A stretch of DNA of 64,000 bases from Thysanoteuthis rhombus. Its lineage: Eukaryota; Mollusca; Cephalopoda; Oegopsida; Thysanoteuthidae. Positions within the stretch are counted from its first letter, which is position 1. Each line of letters begins with the position of its first letter. This document shows, one piece after another, positions 60,001-64,000 of the stretch. Location of the stretch: contig OY735203.1 of NCBI GenBank assembly GCA_963457665.1, positions 23,901,406 to 23,965,405 of the forward strand, in the 5' to 3' direction. Position numbers and translations under genes: made by a program. The notes beneath the pieces were generated by a model. That model was not told the origin of the DNA, did not search any database, and saw only the letters and a list, made by a program, of their open reading frames with translations.

Positions 60001-60454
60001 TTTGGATTTTCGTTTGGGAAAAGAAGCCCAAAGAATATTTATGAAATACAAAAAATGAAATAATACTAAAATGCAGGCAGAGTTCTAAATTCCTACCAAT
60101 GAATATAATATGATAGCAACCCAAATACTTGTAAATCAAAGGCAATGTAGACAGTCCATTACTATATCCATCATCCCAAAAACTTCCAATCCCCATTATA
60201 TACTCCCAAACATGCCTGAATAAATTAGGGATAGTACTATCCACTAAAGCCATGAAGGATACCAACATAGGCAATAAAACCCAATGCCAAATATTAATGT
60301 CACAATAAAAACACCCCTCAGTAAATAATTAAGCATCCTTTCAGTGATGACCCCTAGACCTAGCTCACATCCTTTGAAGAATTAATGACCCCTTGCACCC
60401 ACACTAACATCGAAAAGATTACCACTGAATTCCTCAAACTAAAATAAAAAAAAA
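60001..60454. other. Interior between inverted hammerhead-like motifs
   Basis: About 450 bp of AT-rich sequence with no coding frame I recognise. If the flanking motifs are the termini of one element, this is its body. The 98-residue frame at 59978-60274 (minus) has no motif. Confidence 0.4.
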
Positions 60455-60515
60455 CATAGACAATCATTTGCCTGATGAGGCCCGAGGAGGGCAGAAACAT
60501 GAATTAGTTTGTGTA
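60430..60515 (+). ncRNA. Hammerhead-like motif, inverted partner 2
   Basis: CTGATGA (60472-60478), stem-loop GGCCC/GGGC with loop GAGGA, then GAAAC (60494-60498). An outer perfect 8-bp stem, CAAACTAA (60435-60442) with TTAGTTTG (60504-60511), encloses the motif. Shared with partner 1: AAAACAT, GACAATCATT, GCCTGATGAGGCC and GGGCAGAAACAT. Such motifs occur in Penelope-like elements, whose terminal repeats may be inverted. Whether this one cleaves is unknown. Confidence 0.42.
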
Positions 60516-60659
60516 GCAAATTAACAATCTATTATACATTTATTTCCAGCTATGCTCTCAAACAACATTTCATAGTTTGAAATTGAATCGATCGCGCACT
60601 CTATGAAATAAATTCATCACATATCAAACATGGTTTAAGTATTACGTGAATACAAAACA
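60516..60659. other. Unannotated stretch
   Basis: No gene or element recognised. Confidence 0.5.
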
Positions 60660-60661
60660 CT

Positions 60662-60744
<83 letters not shown>
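60660..60744. repeat. (CA)n-(TA)n microsatellite
   Basis: Short CA run, then (TA)n of about 72 bp, located about 60 bp before SINE copy 2 of the second family. Confidence 0.97.
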
Positions 60745-60746
<2 letters not shown>

Positions 60747-60789
60747 CTTATAAATTGCGTTAATATGTATAGAATTTTTTTCAGCCTTT

Positions 60790-60920
60790 GCATATCGGTG
60801 GCCGTTTAGTTTAATGGTAACAACTTCGATACGTTGAGGGAGTTACCTCATCGGGGGCTGGTTCAATTCTTGCAGCAGCCCCATTTTCTCCGATTGCTTA
60901 TCTTATGCACGTTCTTGAAT
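60790..60920 (+). mobile_element. tRNA-derived SINE, second family, copy 2
   Basis: A box TTAGTTTAATGGTAA (60806-60820) and B box GGTTCAATTC (60860-60869) on the plus strand, followed by TTGCAGCAGCCCC. The 15.7-kb copy shares TACGTTGA, the B box, GCAGCAGCCC and GCTTATC. A perfect 7-bp hairpin, GGGGCTG/CAGCCCC (60854-60882), encloses the B box. The box spacing (about 40 bp between) fits a class II (long variable arm) tRNA such as Leu or Ser, but there is no matching acceptor stem. Confidence 0.7.
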
Positions 60921-61050
60921 ATAGAAATGTAATAAGTGTAATGACAGGAGATCATTTAAATACGTTTTTATATCATAAAACTCAATCAATATTGATTCTA
61001 TTGGACCAATATCCATTTCCAGAATACACACAAACATAACATGCACACAT

Positions 61051-61229
<179 letters not shown>

Positions 61230-62332
61230 TTCTGGGAATGAATATTGGTCCGATGTGTGTGTGTGTACACATATCGTTCACTTTCATCGTAATTAAATGC
61301 TTACAATATGATCTCTCAATCATCTTTTTTTCCTGTACACTTACATTTGCATGCATGCACATACATGAGTGCACATTCCTGTACACGTGCTCATGGTTGC
61401 ATTTGCCAGCGTGCGGGTCTTTGGTGCACTGATACTTTCTCTTTCACTTTCGTTCTTGCCCTGCTCTACTTCTTTTCAGTTGCTTTATTCCTGATGTTGA
61501 CAATGTAAGAGTTTCTAGACAATCAGATAATTAAACTTCTTTCTCAACTGACGGAGTCTTTGATGAAAAAAAAAAGTAATAATAATGATATAAAATCAGA
61601 AATAAAAATAAAAATTTTAAAAAAAAAGAAAGATGAAGAAGAACTAATCTTTAAAAGATGAAACACGAACGGAAGCTTTTGGCGAAATTTCTGTGTTTGA
61701 CACACAAAGAGGAAACAAACATCCGCTTTCTGACATCATTGTTTGCTTTTGACTTTGTTTTTTTGTTTAGGCTTTTGACTTTGAAATGGGTGAGAAATTG
61801 TATTGGCACTCATAAAACGAGTGGAATTCAAAGGGAAGGAACGTGATACAAAAGCTGCCAGAAGGACAAAGCACATAATCAATAACAACATTCCAGCAAA
61901 ATAAACAAACAACGTTTGTATAGTAATTATTAAGAATCACCGTTACCAATCGCAAGTACAATAATGATAATTATTGTGACAAGTCGACTGATTTCTGCAT
62001 TCAAAAACTGCAAAAATTACGAATTCAATATCGAAATATCAATCGATGTTGTGGATATTTATGATGTTACAGCAACGCCAACGTGCAACAGAAGAACAAT
62101 ACTGTCAGTGAATAGAGGAAGAATGTCAGTGACAAGGGACATAGTAACTACTGAAGAGTGACCAGTGATACTAGTCGTGAATACTGCAATGCGCTAAAAG
62201 TATTCCTCCGAATCAGATCATCATTTGCCTGTACGACATACGAATAAATACACAAAACTGCTGCATTACTGACTGACAGACTGACTGACATACTGGGAAA
62301 TTCACAGTATCCCTAGTTCCTTCCCCGTTCTT

Positions 62333-62334
<2 letters not shown>
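61230..62334. other. Unannotated 1.1-kb stretch
   Basis: No supported gene or RNA. A short (GACT)n-like run lies at about 62267-62290. Confidence 0.5.

Positions 62335-62381
<47 letters not shown>
62335..62381. repeat. (TA)n microsatellite at SINE edge
   Basis: (TA)n array of about 46 bp adjoining SINE copy C. Confidence 0.97.
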
Positions 62382-62384
<3 letters not shown>

Positions 62385-62389
62385 TTAAT

Positions 62390-62625
62390 TCTGTCATCCA
62401 CTGAGAGCTGTTTCGATGTATTACATCTCTTCAGGGTGGCTACAGACTTTCCATTATCCCATCCAGTACCATGAGGCAGGATTGATTGGAACTTTCGCTT
62501 TAGACCCGGAGGCCGATATCCTACCTCTGAGCTACGGAACTGGACAGTCAGTAAGGCTGAGTTAAAGCGATATATTTATTCAGGCATTAATCCCCCATCC
62601 ACCAGAGTGCTCTATTCTTATGGAT
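62390..62625 (-). mobile_element. tRNA-derived SINE, Arg-like head, copy C
   Basis: On the minus strand: A box TAGCTCAGAGGTAGGAT (about 62517-62533) and a B box disturbed by a 4-base insertion (AAGTTCCAATCAATCC, about 62479-62495). The distal phrases AGAGCTGTTTCGATGTATTA and CATTATCCCAT (62404-62462) match copy B, but here they lie on the opposite side of the head from their position in copy B. The (TA)n array sits next to these distal phrases, as in copy B. The body phrases GGCTGAGTTAAAGCGATATA and CACCAGAGTG match copies A and B. Confidence 0.82.
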
Positions 62626-63082
62626 CAAAGTGCAGGGAAAAGAGCTGTGGACTCGACATGTTCCATGTAAGTCAAAAGCATTTGTTCATCATGGGATAGT
62701 CTATGAAACAATTCGATAATTCACTTTCTTGTCACTGCCTACTTCACGTGTTGAAAGGTACGAGACATACTTTAGATTGCTTGTTATACATCGTCATACA
62801 TGTCGAATATAAAGTGATCTTATTGCACTAACTGGATATTTTTCGAAGCCAAACAGATATCTTGACATATTGGCCTTACAAGAAATGTATATCACAACCA
62901 TGCATTATATTTTTTGGATACGTCTACACAAAAACATTTATGGTCTGTCGGTACAAAATATCTTTATATCAATATGCTTAAACTAACATGTTTGAATATT
63001 GTGAAATATTGTCCAGACTTCTCAGAAAATATGTGCAGCTACCTCCATAGCAACGCCCTTCTTGTTATCTGAAACAGATTTC

Positions 63083-63088
<6 letters not shown>
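62626..63088. other. Unannotated stretch
   Basis: No gene or element recognised. Confidence 0.5.

Positions 63089-63140
<52 letters not shown>
63089..63140. repeat. (TA)n microsatellite
   Basis: (TA)n array of about 52 bp that adjoins the first unit of the direct duplication. Confidence 0.97.
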
Positions 63141-63142
<2 letters not shown>

Positions 63143-63144
63143 TG

Positions 63145-63345
63145 ACTAGGAACCAGTCTTCTTCCTCTTGCCAAAAAGATGGGCTACTGCAACAAAAGAC
63201 ATATCTCTCTATGAAGTTGAATCGTCAGTAACACATGTTCCCCCTTTGAGAATGCCATGACCCACAGCCTCTGTGTATGCAAAGAATAAACTACCTTATC
63301 ATTTCCCTTTATTTAAGGAGACAAAGTTTCATATATTGGATATTT
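63145..63345. repeat. Diverged direct duplication, unit 1
   Basis: Shares with unit 2, in order: CTAG...AGTCTT, TTGCCAAAAAGATGGGC, ACAAAAGAC, AATCGTCA, ACACATGTTC, GAGAATGC, TTATCATTTCCCTTT-like and AAGGAGACAAAG. The offset between units is 337-339 bp. No coding frame is shared, so it is a repeat unit or an old tandem transposon and not an exon pair. Confidence 0.8.
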
Positions 63346-63481
63346 CGTCCAAGTATTAACTAAATGGTAACCAAATCAAATAGATTTTGGCCAGCACTCT
63401 ATAAACCCAACGTAAAATTTCCCCAGAATGGCCGGGATGAAGTGTAGAAAATACGTTGGAACGTTCACGTCTGAGGTACTG

Positions 63482-63690
63482 GACAGGCGCTAGTCTTTCT
63501 TCTATTGCCAAAAAGATGGGCCCAAGTGACAAAAGACGTATTTCTTAGAGAATTTAAATCGTCACAAACACATGTTCTTACTCTGAGAATGCTATGATAA
63601 AATCACAGCATCTCTCTATGCGATTCATAAATGCTGTTATTATTTCCCTTTTTAAGGAGACAAAGATTTATTCATTGAATATTCTATTAA
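63482..63690. repeat. Diverged direct duplication, unit 2
   Basis: Partner of 63145-63345. The sequence between the units (63346-63481) is not duplicated visibly. After unit 2 the window continues as unrecognised AT-rich DNA to its end at 64000. Confidence 0.8.
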
Positions 63691-64000
63691 AATTCCTTTT
63701 AGGTTTCAACAACATTTTCCTAAAGATGGTTTCTTTATTCTTTCAATTTTAAGTGCTTTCAAAGAATTAGACATTCTGGAGATTTGGTAATTCTTAGGAG
63801 ACAATCTTTTTAAGGTTTAAAAAATACATTTCAATCCAAATCCATTCGATACCTCTTTTTACTCAGAGATTAACGAACATAGCATATGAGAAGAAATGGA
63901 TCAGAACGCTCATCATGAAAACAATGATCAGCAATAGTTCGATTTACCGAACCCCCATGAGGAAAGATGTATCATCTGGTCGGTTTAACATGGGAAAACT
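63691..64000. other. Unannotated right end of window
   Basis: AT-rich DNA with no gene or element recognised. Confidence 0.5.

Overview
The window is eukaryotic, AT-rich and almost entirely non-coding. I found no protein gene I can support, no rRNA and no intact tRNA gene. It looks like intergenic or intronic DNA of a large, repeat-rich invertebrate genome. Many long (TA)n arrays, RTE-like LINE fragments with ATG-repeat tails, several tRNA-derived SINE families and one Arg-tRNA-like SINE family suggest a lophotrochozoan, most likely a mollusc and perhaps an octopus-like cephalopod. That placement is inference from repeat style, not from a marker gene.

Four layers can be recognised. (1) Simple repeats: about two dozen (TA)n blocks of 40 to 200 bp, often fused to CA/TG or GA/TC runs; long TC tracts at 10.3, 24.1 and 37.4 kb; CATA/TATG runs at 0.4, 20.4, 41.4 and 44.4 kb; and ATG/CAT runs that are mostly LINE tails. 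Most of the longer open frames in the window are artefacts of these runs. (2) At least a dozen decayed copies of non-LTR retrotransposons on both strands, nearly all 3' pieces. They are near 1.5, 5.9, 13.7, 18.6-19.3, 25.1-25.9, 28.9-29.1, 33.1, 35.0-35.5, 41.7, 45.0-45.4, 46.0-46.3, 46.9-48.1, 53.0-54.1 and 56.8-57.1 kb. Reverse transcriptase motif C can be read in three: intact FADD at 25.8 kb, FADN at 33.2 kb and FTAT at 53.7 kb. The best RT copy, at 47 kb, has lost motif C by deletion. (3) tRNA-derived SINEs: a family with an Arg(CCG)-like head at 2.6, 22.2 and 62.5 kb, each next to a (TA)n array; a second family at 15.7 and 60.8 kb; a third head at 20.6 kb; and a Val/Glu-like tRNA relic at 52.5 kb. 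(4) Other elements: hammerhead-like motifs of the kind known from Penelope-like elements at 59.44 kb and as an inverted pair at 59.96/60.48 kb, a Helitron-like 3' end at 6.90 kb, a foldback MITE-like element at 24.24 kb, a 338-bp-offset direct duplication at 63.1-63.7 kb, and dispersed repeat pairs at 38.8/59.0 kb and 20.9/48.1 kb.

No genes can be shown to work together here. The biology on view is transposon turnover: 3'-truncated LINE insertions, possible LINE-SINE companionship, and TA microsatellites grown at SINE edges. The best candidates for something less well described are the inverted hammerhead-like pair at 59.95-60.51 kb and the SINE-linked TA arrays.
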